DNA from: Coniella vitis
Lineage: Eukaryota > Ascomycota > Sordariomycetes > Diaporthales > Schizoparmaceae
Reading direction: 5' to 3'
DNA: 64,000 bases
NCBI GenBank assembly: GCA_011317545.1
Contig: WUJK01000008.1
Coordinates: 2,356,001-2,420,000, forward strand
Position numbers and translations under genes: made by a program. Positions 45,320-55,688 of the stretch are shown in pieces. The notes under the pieces are model-generated. The model ran no database searches, was not told where the DNA came from, and saw nothing but the letters and a program-made list of their open reading frames with translations. Every line of letters begins with the position of its first letter. Within the stretch, counting starts at the first letter, position 1.

Positions 45320-48304
45320 ATGTCGGCGACATCCACTCAAGACGAGCCTCGCAACGGCCAACAGTCGCCGCCGAGGTCGTCGCTACCGCACCATCCGCGC
45401 AAGTTGATGAGCGCTCCTCCGCCGCCGCCGCCTCCGCCGCCAGCTAGCGAACCCGTCAACGCACATCAAGCCCCGTCCAGTCCTGCCGATCTTTCTCCTG
45501 CCGACTGGGCCGAAAATGAGGCCGAGTGGTGGAGAGAAGCCCGCGCTACACGCGCCCTCGAGGACCAATCCATGGACGAAAAGTACGACAAGAAGACAGC
45601 CCCGCTGAAAGAGAGACGCGCCGAGCTGTTAGACGAACGCGCGCGTCTTACCGAGCAGCTCCGACTCAACAAGAAGCTGTGTGAAGACGTCGAATCAGAC
45701 CTGAGCCGTATCGATGCACAATTCCTGGAAGCAAAGGATATTGTGGGCAAGCGGAGACAGGACCAGGATGAAAACGCAAAGCATTTCTTCAACGTCAACA
45801 AGGAAATTGCCCGGGCGCGTTTGTCCTCCCAGGGCATCGAAAACGGTACTGCGATGACCGTGACAGCTACCGCGAAGGCGACGACGACAACGACGACAAC
45901 GACGACGACGCCGCCACCGCCACCGACGAAACAGCTACCTTTTCACGGTGCCAAACCCGCAACAGAAGCCTCGCATCTGTACGCTCACCCATATACGCCA
46001 GCAAGTGACGATGGTGCAACCGACGAGCATAAGTCTATCCACAGCAGCGCTGCAGCACGACATGTCCCCATCCTACCGTCAGCAGAGAGCTCTCCGCTGT
46101 CGCAGCTGCCAGATGACGCGGTGGAGTCAGCCGGTGCTGAAGTGCGCGATCAGGACGGCAACTTTGTCGACCACATCAAGCCCATCAAGCTCGATAACAA
46201 GTACATTCGTAACATCCTCCAGCTTCCCATCAAGCGCCAGATAGTAGTTCGCTCCGGCCGCAAATTCACCAAGGAGACCATGCAAAGCATCTACGAGCCC
46301 AGTGATGCCAAGGGCGCCAAGTGGCTGAGCTGCATGATCCAGGCCACAGGCGAGGAGCAGGAGGTACCCTGCACCTCATGCCTCAACCGCGCGGGCGTCT
46401 GGGCTGGCTGTGTGATTGTCGGAGGTAACGACTTCCCACGCTGTGCCAATTGCGAGTGGAACCGTCAAGGCTGTTCGGGCTCCTCGTACCACCAAGATCG
46501 CCTGCAAGACCATGATATGCATGGTACATCACATGTCAATGGTGGTGCTGCTGCTGCATTTGTTGCCGAGGGTTCAGAACAAATATCTCGCGAGGCGAGC
46601 TCCGCCGGCGGCTTTACGCCTGTCAACGGCGCCGGCGTGCGGACCGCGGTCCCATCTAGTGCTCCCCCCAAGCGAACTTCCCTTCCTACCAAGAAGGTCG
46701 GCCGGAAATCCCTTCCCGACACGCCCTCTGCGGGCAAGGAGAACATGGAACCGCGCGATGGCTCGGCGCCTGCTGAAGATGAGGCCGCCGCATCAGATGT
46801 TGATCCGGGTCCGGACATTACTGCAGAGCGTCTGCATCTGCGCGACGATGGTGTGGCCTACACGGAGCCTGCCATCATGCGTGGAGTGCCAATCGAGCGC
46901 ATACACCCTGGCCATCCCTACTGGGAGCAAGACTGGTCCGATCCTCTGCCCATCCTCCAAGCAAAGTATGAAGACTGGCAGGCAAAGCTTAGCGCATGTT
47001 TGGCAACGGGCAAGAACCGATTCTTGGCTGGTCGTCAAGTCAACCGCGGCAAGACCATTGTTGAATTCCTGCAAAATGGCGCTGTCCATCCTTATCAACT
47101 ACTTGGCAAGAAATTCACCACCAAGGCTCTTGTGAGCTACGACACAATCTTCCGGCTTGCTCAGGTCCTTGAAGAGCTGCCCAAGCTCAATATCGACGTC
47201 AAACCAATCGACTGGGTGCGAGAGCGTATGCACGAGCTCTACTTGGAACAGGGAGAGGCCTTCAGCCTTGCCAAGACGGTCCACGAGCTCTATCACGATG
47301 CCAAGTTGCGAGCGCTCCGTTCCCGAGCCGGTGTAGGCAACATTGGCCGACCCTCTGGCATCAAGAAGGGCACGCCGGGCAAGCCAGCGGGTCCGCGGCG
47401 CAAGGACTCGGACGAGTCGTCACACAAGAAGCGTCGACGTGCTTCCACCGTTGGTGCCCCTAAAAAGGCCAACCGTACACTGCAAACACAGGCGACCACA
47501 GCCGTCTCACCCCGCAGCATCAAGAAGCAGCGCATCGATGATGTCGACGACGACGACAGTCATCACATGAGCAACGTGCCTGCGCATCCCGGGACTGTCG
47601 CCGACAAGGGCTTGGGCAAGGACCAGCTGGCTTCCTCGACAGATTCTGACCGCGCCATGACACAGGACAAGAGTCGTGACACACATCAGGATGGCTATAC
47701 CTCCAGCGACTCGTCCAGCGGTAACAAGATGACTGAGTTGGACTGGCGCGTTCTCCAGATTCGCACGCCCGAGCACACGACCAGCACCGAGCACACGCAG
47801 GTCCTTCACTGGGTTGAAGATAACAACAACACCGATATGCTTGGCTTTGAACATCAGATTCTGCTTACTGTCGATCCCCTGCATTGGGTCGTATACCAAG
47901 ATCCGTTCGATTTCCACGTGCGTCTGAAGGAACTGAAGAAGATTGACTTCTGCCGCGACGACGACTTTGGCAAGATTGCCCTTCACTTCAGCTCTGCTCC
48001 TGCGCCTGCTGCTAGCGGTGATGGTAGCAAAGAGAGTCCACAAGTCAACAACGAGCGCAAGATCCTTGTGCATTTCAAGCGAGGTCATACGCAGGATAGA
48101 TTCTTGCGATTTATCAAGCAAAAGACCCAAGGTCTGCCACCCGTGCTATTTGAAGAAACTCCGAGGTTTGTGCCATCTGTTCTGCCAAAATTGTTGAGGT
48201 GCGTTCTGCCGCGGCTGGCTGACTTATTCTTTTTGTTTGTCAGGGACTTGATTGAAACGGAGTGGCTCAAGATGGACTCTGAAGTTCTTCCCGTGGACCA
48301 TTGA
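45320..48304 (+). CDS. DUF3716-like Cys-rich nuclear-type protein of unknown function
   Basis: Exons 45320-48165 and 48244-48304 (968 aa). The intron is GTTTGT...GTCAG, 78 bases, with a CTGAC branch and a T-rich 3' part. It is a multiple of three and has no stop, so an uninterrupted 994-aa frame also exists. Order of parts: low-complexity N-terminus with a Pro9 run; a likely coiled coil, charged, about residues 85-165; Thr/Pro-rich linker; block IRNILQLPIKRQIVVRSGRK. Next is a Cys cluster beginning CTSCLNRAGVWAGCVIVGG (about 351-387, with CANC and a final GC), which matches the fungal DUF3716 pattern and looks metal-binding. After a basic linker with nuclear-localisation-like KKRRR come a mixed domain near residues 610-680 and a conserved C-terminus from about 808. 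I infer a nuclear role; no function is known to me. The ATG at 45320 is the first in frame. Confidence 0.85.
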   Translation: MSATSTQDEPRNGQQSPPRSSLPHHPRKLMSAPPPPPPPPPASEPVNAHQAPSSPADLSPADWAENEAEWWREARATRALEDQSMDEKYDKKTAPLKERRAELLDERARLTEQLRLNKKLCEDVESDLSRIDAQFLEAKDIVGKRRQDQDENAKHFFNVNKEIARARLSSQGIENGTAMTVTATAKATTTTTTTTTTPPPPPTKQLPFHGAKPATEASHLYAHPYTPASDDGATDEHKSIHSSAAARHVPILPSAESSPLSQLPDDAVESAGAEVRDQDGNFVDHIKPIKLDNKYIRNILQLPIKRQIVVRSGRKFTKETMQSIYEPSDAKGAKWLSCMIQATGEEQEVPCTSCLNRAGVWAGCVIVGGNDFPRCANCEWNRQGCSGSSYHQDRLQDHDMHGTSHVNGGAAAAFVAEGSEQISREASSAGGFTPVNGAGVRTAVPSSAPPKRTSLPTKKVGRKSLPDTPSAGKENMEPRDGSAPAEDEAAASDVDPGPDITAERLHLRDDGVAYTEPAIMRGVPIERIHPGHPYWEQDWSDPLPILQAKYEDWQAKLSACLATGKNRFLAGRQVNRGKTIVEFLQNGAVHPYQLLGKKFTTKALVSYDTIFRLAQVLEELPKLNIDVKPIDWVRERMHELYLEQGEAFSLAKTVHELYHDAKLRALRSRAGVGNIGRPSGIKKGTPGKPAGPRRKDSDESSHKKRRRASTVGAPKKANRTLQTQATTAVSPRSIKKQRIDDVDDDDSHHMSNVPAHPGTVADKGLGKDQLASSTDSDRAMTQDKSRDTHQDGYTSSDSSSGNKMTELDWRVLQIRTPEHTTSTEHTQVLHWVEDNNNTDMLGFEHQILLTVDPLHWVVYQDPFDFHVRLKELKKIDFCRDDDFGKIALHFSSAPAPAASGDGSKESPQVNNERKILVHFKRGHTQDRFLRFIKQKTQGLPPVLFEETPRFVPSVLPKLLRCVLPRLADLFFLFVRDLIETEWLKMDSEVLPVDH

Positions 48305-50925
48305 GCATCCATCTCAATCAGTTGAACATTTCCTGCGACCACCTTGCCTCACCCAAAATATTCGGCTATTTCTTTCCATAACTCCGTCATCAACGAGTTT
48401 CATTGATTTTCCCAGAAACAGTACAATGCACCACACCTTGCGTTGATTACCACATACAAGTTACACAAGGCGTTGGAGGGGGTTAAACACCAGGAACAAT
48501 GCCCAATATACCCCACCAGGATGACGAAACGGCGTTTACGGGTGTTTTTTTTGCGAATTCGGTCTCTTTTTTTTTGTTTCTCTTTTTCGTTCCTCTTTTC
48601 CCGCCTTCCAATCGCACATGCCCTTGGTCTTCTTGTGGAGCACTTTAAGGCGTCACTCTCGATATCAGTGACGGGATTCTGGTTTCGTTTGGCATACTGC
48701 ACTCGTGTAGAGCCCACATTGGTCAATTTGGGGAGGCAAAAGACTCATTTAGAACGGTGCGCGTTGTTCGCCATTTTGACTTTCAGGATGGGAAGGCTCA
48801 CGCCTCACAACTTGGGCGGAGGGGGCAACAAATCCTGCAACATTGCACCGCCAAGCTTGGACAAGTTCGCGAATTTATTTCTAGCTTTTGCACATACACG
48901 CGAATATCACAATACTTTCCTCCACCCATGGAAGGAGGATAATGGGAAATTTCTGAAGGGTTCACAGTACCAAAAAAGCATATGAGGTTTTGCTTTTTCT
49001 TTCTATCCTCTTCCGCACCTTTCACCCTCTCACCTTTTTATTTGTAGTTGCCGTTTCCCTGGGATAGAGTGCGTAACTTTTGAGCTTTGAGAGACGGGAA
49101 GGGACACGGTATCTTGATATGCGAGGAAGGAAATTGTGTTTGGAGGTGAAGGGGGATTGACAGCATAGTGATAGGGAGCTTTCTTCTTCTTGTTTCTCTA
49201 CTTCTTCGTCGAATAGACTTGATATAAGTGCTCGGAGCACATTTGAAGTTGTGAAAATCCTGGAGTATATTCTTTTCTTAGCACGCCAAGTTTTACACTT
49301 GCAGATAAGGTGGTTGTTTCATAAGGATGGATCTTGGAAAAAGCAGTAGCCGAGCATTTTGAGACCTATGATGTATATTGCTAGCACTAAATACTTACTT
49401 TGTTGTTGAAGAAAGCACTGGGAGAAGTATCTATACTATGTATAGTAGATAAGAGTAAACAGTATTTCGTAACCTGGAACAAGTCTTTATTGGTGGTTGA
49501 CCCCCTTCCTTTGATGATGGGATCTTCGGTCGAGACCTGTCTTTTGTGTAAATAAGAGACGTGTTTGAGTTTCGTTGAGGTTGAGTAGTGCTTGAGGTTA
49601 GGTTCGTATGTGGCATGTAGTGGATGCTGGGAGTGGTCAATTCAAAGGAAGTGGAAGTGACATTCTTACGGCCGGCGGCCCGCTCTATTGGGGAAGGGGA
49701 ATCCGATAATTCTTTCCTCGAGTTGTTAGAAGCGTTGTGGGCAGTTTTAAGATTCGAAACAAATTTAAACTGTATATATTGTTACAAAGTAAAAGGAAAA
49801 AGGGATAAGGATTTGAGAAGAGGTCAACACTGTCGTTATGCAAGCGGTGTAAGTATCCGTCTTGCGCACCTTGCACAGTGAATCAGGTTTTTAGGTTGAC
49901 TGGAGTTAGAAGCGGAAACTCCGAGAGAAGGAGGAGGAGGGAGACGGGCTATTAGTTAATACATTGTAGCTAGGTATTGCGTTCAAGATTGATGTTTCCA
50001 GCAAGTCTCTTTATTTTATTTTTCCTATTTTCATTTATCCTTTGGATTTTCTTTTCTTCTTTTTTCTTCTTCTGCCGAAACATAGATTGAGGGCATCCTT
50101 CTCGCTGCACCGTAGCGTTAATGATCATCAGATTGTATTTCATTAAGCATATATCGAGCGGGTGCAAAGATCCTTGTCATTGTTCTTCTTTCCAAGATCA
50201 CTACGTCCTATCTTCAAGCATGTTTGTTTACTCACCTTTGTGGCAGCCACTATGGGTGGTACTGTCTTGTCAAAAGAGGAAATACATAAAAAGAAAATAA
50301 GAATAAAAGCAGGCTCCGGTCTACCAACCACCCTTTTGACCGTCCTGGATTCTGCCGCGGAAAGGTACCGACAGGACGGAAATGTTCTGCCTATCGTGCC
50401 TTTTCCAACAGATGGTCCAATGACACAAGCGCGCGCTAGAATTGCTTACTTCTTCATCGAAGACATGGAGTGTTTGTATTCTGTCTTCTAGGTGATTGGG
50501 AGCCGGGCGCGGGGGTGGAGGGGGGGTGGACGGGTTGAGACTCGGAGAGGGTGAGAAAGGGTGGGGGATATATATGCGCGATGAATGAGATTCTCTGCCC
50601 CCAAATTATGCACCAAGAGGTCTTTTGTGCCGGATTGGATCACGCTTAAATTGAAGTTCAGTCGCCGCATTACGCGTCTGGTCAGGCGCTTAAGTGCGTT
50701 TCAGTCTCCGGCCAGACAGAACTGATATGGCAAAAGGCAATATAGCAGCACATTTGCCAACATACAATAAAAGGAATGCCCGTAGAATGGCTGTGGAGAA
50801 GGAGAAGATTCAACATCAGTATCCCAAGTCTTTTTCATTCTCCGCCTCTTTTTCATTTTTTTTTTTTCAAAGAAAAGAAAACAGAATTCAGATCATTTGG
50901 TTTTCCCTCACTGAACCCATCCGAG
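48305..50925. other. Spacer after the DUF3716-like gene
   Basis: Terminator of the upstream gene and promoter of the damaged membrane-protein gene. It contains one perfect 14-bp dyad TACTATGTATAGTA (49434-49447). Frames such as 48443-48985 and 50162-50491 have no recognisable domains or gene-like codon bias. No gene supported. Confidence 0.55.
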
Positions 50926-51686
50926 ATGACTGCTTGCCCAGATCCCAACCCAGATATAGCTGGCCTCGGGGTAGGATATGATTTGCCCAGTACCTCTTTA
51001 CAAGAGCTATATATCTAACACCATGACCATAGGTTGTGATTGCGCTTGTGGTGGGCGCAGTTCTTACCATATGCATGTCTTTGCGAGGAGACAAGGCCAA
51101 GGCGGCAGACTTTGCAATCACTCAGAGTGTTACCGGGTTGGCCCTGTGGACGGCTGCGATCGTAGTCTGCCATGACGATTTCGACGATTCTCACTTCATG
51201 CTGGCCGCCGTCTTGAGCATTGTTGCCTTCTCGAGTGGAGCGAGTTCCATGATTGACGAATTGGCGTCGGCTGTAGATCAAGAGAGCACGTCGTCTTTGA
51301 AGCACAATCCCTCACGCCTGAATTGGAATCTAGCGGCTCGCATTGTTCTCAATATGGCCTTTTATCTGTACTTTCTCGTCATGGAGGTCTATTTTCTGCG
51401 CAATAATCACACGACGTTGGCCAGGGTGGTGGGTGTTATGTTTTTCCCATCAGGGCTATCGTTTGGCTTTGGCACCAGGGCAGCAGGACTTCCGCACCGC
51501 AGCCTCTGTCGCTGTGTCGCAAGAATGTTGCAGTGGTCCATCACGGCCGGCTAAATCGTCTTGGTGTTTCTCGTGAAATACGCGCAAACATTAGTCGACT
51601 GTTCACTTCATGGGGTTGAGGAGGATAAGTGGACGTTTGGCCAACTACTTCCACTGTTCCTTTTAGCAGCGCCTATTATTTCTATG
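50926..51686 (+). pseudogene. Damaged multi-pass membrane protein gene (fungal DPNPDIAG family)
   Basis: Exon 1 is 50926-50970 and exon 2 starts at 51033. The intron is GTAGGA...ATAG with a good CTAAC branch. Joined, they give the N-terminal block CPDPNPDIAGLG-VVIAL, which begins a group of fungal plasma-membrane-like proteins with several spans and no known function. Hydrophobic segments follow (VVIALVVGAVLTI, FMLAAVLSIVAF, IVLNMAFYLYFLVMEVYFL). The frame is then closed by TAA at 51552-51554. Past that stop the same frame resumes with IVLVFLVKYAQTLVD and WTFGQLLPLFLLAAPI, the usual C-terminal span of the group, up to a possible donor GTAAGG at 51687. The stretch just before the stop (about 51430-51550) does not look membrane-like. 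I read this as a gene disabled by a stop or small shift; an unseen intron or base error is the alternative. Confidence 0.55.
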
Positions 51687-51689
51687 GTA

Positions 51690-53830
51690 AGGACCCGATC
51701 ATCATGGCTAGTTGACCTTATGGAACTTGAGATGAGCTAATCAATTGCATGACAGATAACCTAAGGGTTTATGAAATAGGATCATGGGACCTCGGTAACA
51801 AAAGTCCTATTATCTGTTGTGGTGGCACGCACCTACCCAGCCTAGTTGGTGAGAACTAGCGGTTGAGCGGGGAGGACGGGAAATCAACGCTGCGTAAACG
51901 TAGCGACATATTTGTAGCCATAGGTTTTTCTCCGGCACTCGGTTTCCTATTGGACAAGAAAGGAAGGGGTTCCGGATACCAGATATTCAGGTAAAACGGA
52001 GTATAATACAATAACAATAACAATATTATCTGTTGAGGGAAGAAGAAAGTAGGCCTCGGTGTATCGGATCAAGTGCTGTCTCTTGCGTCGCGCCAGTGAC
52101 GCTCGTAGATATTGGACAGCGCACATAGGTTACCAAAGTGCCCAGCATGTGCAAGAAATCCGTCCTCAATGGGCAGGTGAGGACAGGAACCGATTTGACA
52201 AGTTGATCTTGGACACCATCCTGCAACGTACTTCATAGCACGAAGGTGGCCGTGTTCTGTATGAGTATTGGGGGCTGCAGAGTTCTGGCCAACCCATATC
52301 TACTGCAGCAAATGGAGTTCATTCACATATCTCTATCTTGAGGATCCCGCAATTATGCCGTCTAGAGTGGACGTCCTTCCATAATTATATACACAAGTCC
52401 ACAGAAACGCATTTGGCGTGCTGTTCAAAGCATCACCCATCTCATCCTCCCTCGAAGCTTTGTAGTGAATGGACCACAATGGCACGATACCCCCCGCAGT
52501 GTAGACTAGATCTCCTCCGAATGCACCATGGCCTGCTCAAACAAGGGCAGCGCGGCTGGCCACAGAGAATTAAGATGCACCATTGATGGAGGTATCTCTT
52601 CCTTTTCCCAAGCGCATCTCTCGGGTGCACCACGGCAGTTTCCAGGAACCAGGACTCCTCATTGACGCAACGACAGACGTGCAGGCTTCCGTCAGATTTG
52701 GCTTGACCTTCCCTCTTCAGCGCCTTGCTGTTAGGAACGAGCAACACACATGCTGTATCGCTCAACGAACACCAAGGCAAAAGACAGCCGCTTGTTTGAG
52801 CACCGAGAGTAGACGTGAACGGATACGTAGACTTGGCACGGGCGTCAGAGGTTTTAACGATTTGTCGGTCAATGTTTGCATTCGTGTCACGCACGAGTTG
52901 TCGACAGCATCGAAAGTTCCAAAAGCCCATGGAATGTGCTTGAAAAATGAACCGTGCAGGACATTCCTTGATATGACAGTATTATGCGAACAACGCAGAG
53001 CTGGGCATATCATATATGACACCTACATTCGGCAACACAACCAAGGGATCATAGTGAGTATATATACAAGGCGAGTCAGACTACGGGCCCGTATACTTCG
53101 ATCTTGACCATAGATCTTTTCTGTACGGCAACGACGACGACAGTGAATAGTAGAAGAGAAAGAAGAATAAGATAGGGGATATGAAGCTTGGCTTAAAGCG
53201 TTGTCCTGGATGCACGTCCAGATCAAGGTTCTTTCATTGCTAATACAGCGATCGATCTCAGGGGCGGGACATGGACTATGAGAGCATGAGATGAGCAAAT
53301 TCATTGAGCTGTTGTTATGTATCCATACTGTGTCCTCCTCTGGTGATGTAAACCAGTATATCGTAGATCTTTCTCGAAGGGGAGCTTTGCGAGGTGGCTG
53401 GGCAGTAGGTGCTCTTTTCGAGTCGCGCATGGCTATGATGATTTGCAATGCATTTTTTTTCAACCCCTTCCACTTGAAATCTCGATGGTTGACCACGGTA
53501 AAAAGAGAAGCGATAGCATTCAATCGAAAAGATTCACACAATGACTGTGTACTTTAGAGGCCTGTCGCTGAAGTATGCTTGCAGGCAACAAGGTGAAGTC
53601 GAAATCCTGCAGGGGTTCCCCAGGAATGCGGCGCCCGCGATAAAAAAGCCGCCACGGGTGTGCCGCGCGCAAAAGTGGATCCCGCTTCTCGCCTGCCGCC
53701 GCGCCCGACCCGACCTAAAAATTGACGTTTGGCTGGAGACGCGCGCACCTTGCCGCTTCATCACGGACGGTTTGTTTGCCGTGAAGCTCTCTGCTTGTCG
53801 GTCCATGTTGCTACATCGCCAGTCGCCAAG
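51690..53830. other. Spacer between the damaged membrane-protein gene and mrp17
   Basis: No supported gene. A possible last exon of the damaged gene after an acceptor at 51755 would stop within three codons. The 174-aa frame at 52583-53107 has no domain, hydrophobic pattern or codon bias that would support it. The final few hundred bases contain a GC-rich stretch (about 53620-53720), likely promoter of the bS6m gene. Confidence 0.5.
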
Positions 53831-54401
53831 ATGCTGTATGAGATGATTGGTATAGTAAGTGATGCCCCCAGACAAAGTCTCGAGATGATGGGGAAAGAGC
53901 GCTAACGTGGACTCTCCTTGTAGGTCCGACCCGGCAACATTGTCGAGGTCAAAGAGTACGTCCTGTTCCTTTCACCTCTCTGCTATGCCGTCGATCAGCA
54001 ACAGAACCGTAGAAACGCTCGGGCGATGCCATTACCCCGAATAGCCACAATTGAAAAAAAAAAAAAAAAAGGAAACCCAACTGACTCTTGTTCCGCCCGA
54101 CCGTTACAGACTCGTCACCGCCGCCGGCCAACTCATCCTCAAACAGGGCGGCGTGATCCGATCCATCAGCAACTGGGGCATCTTCACCTTACCCCGTGCC
54201 ATCTCCAAGGACCAAACGCTCCACCATAACGGTCACTACTTTGTGATGCGATACGATTCAAGCCCCAAGGTACAGCAGGACGTCACCAAAGCCATGAGAC
54301 TCGACCCGCGCATGATTCGGTCAACGAGCGTCAAGCTGGGTGACGGCAAGCTGGAGACCCTGTCTAGATTTGGCCAGATCAAGTGGAGACAGGGTATATG
54401 A
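53831..54401 (+). CDS. mrp17: Mitochondrial small-subunit ribosomal protein bS6m (Mrp17)
   Basis: Three exons: 53831-53854, 53924-53955, 54110-54401 (115 aa). Exon 1 encodes only eight residues (MLYEMIGI) and exon 2 only 32 bases. All junctions are GT-AG in phase, with CTAAC and CTGAC branches. The spliced product begins MLYEMIGIVRPGNIVEVKEL, the usual start of fungal bS6m. It continues with LKQGGVIRSISNWGIFTLPR, GHYFVMRYDSSPKVQ and RSTSVKLGDGKLE, which form the S6 ferredoxin-like fold. It belongs to the mitochondrial 37S subunit platform and, as in other fungi, has no obvious cleavable presequence. Intron 2 contains a long A run (54053-54070). The gene lies on the same strand as DCN1, 1.3 kb upstream of it. 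Confidence 0.95.
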
Positions 54402-55688
54402 GTGGGGGAAATCAGGAAAGCAGCACAAGAGCTGGGAATCAAACAAGAAACGGGGACAAGACGCATTAGCCACGAGACGGATATATACAGGACGGGCGGG
54501 GTCGGGAGATTCACGAGAGAAAGCGGTTCCTCTTGAATTAGGGAATGGCAATCAGGGTGTGAGTGTGCATCACGGGGCTAGCGATCCGCGAGATATTCGC
54601 CAAGGTGCGGGCTTCATGAGCAGCGAAAGGTTGTTCAGTATGCAAGATGCATCGATACTCTATAGCATACGGGTCTGCGTGCGAACATCTGTTTCCAAAA
54701 AAAAAAAAAAAACCACCAAAAAAAACGACAACAACAACAACAGCGAAGTCATCCGCGAGAGAGATCACCATCCATTGAGACTTGCTATGGATGGCATAGA
54801 TATGATCTGGCGCTCGGAATGAATACTATTGGTTACAACTCAGTTTGAAGCTTTTGCACCAGGTCCCTGTGAGCTATTGGCAAGCGCCGGTTTCTTGATG
54901 CTGTCGGCCTCACAGCTCAACATGGCTTAGAAGAACTCGCTGGTCGCTCATTGTGCGCAGCAGGCGCGAGTGGAAGAAGGACTATGCCACACTTTGCATG
55001 GCCCGTACCGATTGGGGTCAATGCCGATGCTTTGATCACCCAACGAGTGTTCCAGCAGCCGTGTACATGACGAAAAAACCATATACCAACACGATCTGAA
55101 AACGCAGTGTTTATAAGCAATGATGGCCTGCAAGTACTCAGAACGTCACCACATGGCACATCAACTTCAGCCAGATATGAACGAACTCCTCGATTAAAGC
55201 AGGTCGCCAGGAACGGTCCGTTAGCCAGGGTCTGCTAATCCCTGTCCAAACGGGGATTCCTGCGGTAAGGCGTGGAAGGCTGCCGTGCTGGCGTGCACCC
55301 CACCTTGGGTGTTAGATTGACCCCACCATGGGACGGATGGATCACGTCGCTCGACGACAACTCTTTGCTGCTTGGGCATGAAGCCTTGTTGTCGTCACCG
55401 TCTTGTCTTTAACCTCAGCAACACTTTGACCAGCCCCTCCACCTGATCCATTAGCTCTTGCGCAAGGCCACTCCTGGCAGAAACCGAGTGTTATAGAAAC
55501 TCCTTATAGTTGGCCTCAGTTTTGCCCCACCCCGCAACCGCTGGCGCGCTCCCACTCGCTCACGACCTGCAGTCCCCAGACAGGAGAGTGTCCCATCACA
55601 TTCAAAACAAGCTCAACGAGACGCAACCAAGACCTGGCCGCGCCGCTTTCTGCCCAGTTTCGAGCTCAGGCGAGGGCTTGCAGCCAAG
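54402..55688. other. Spacer between mrp17 and dcn1
   Basis: Holds the 3' flank of the bS6m gene, with A-rich DNA (54698-54724), and the DCN1 promoter. No gene is supported. Confidence 0.6.

Noticed and set aside
52583..53107. 174-codon frame on +
   Set aside because: No hydrophobic pattern, domain or codon bias; probably chance.
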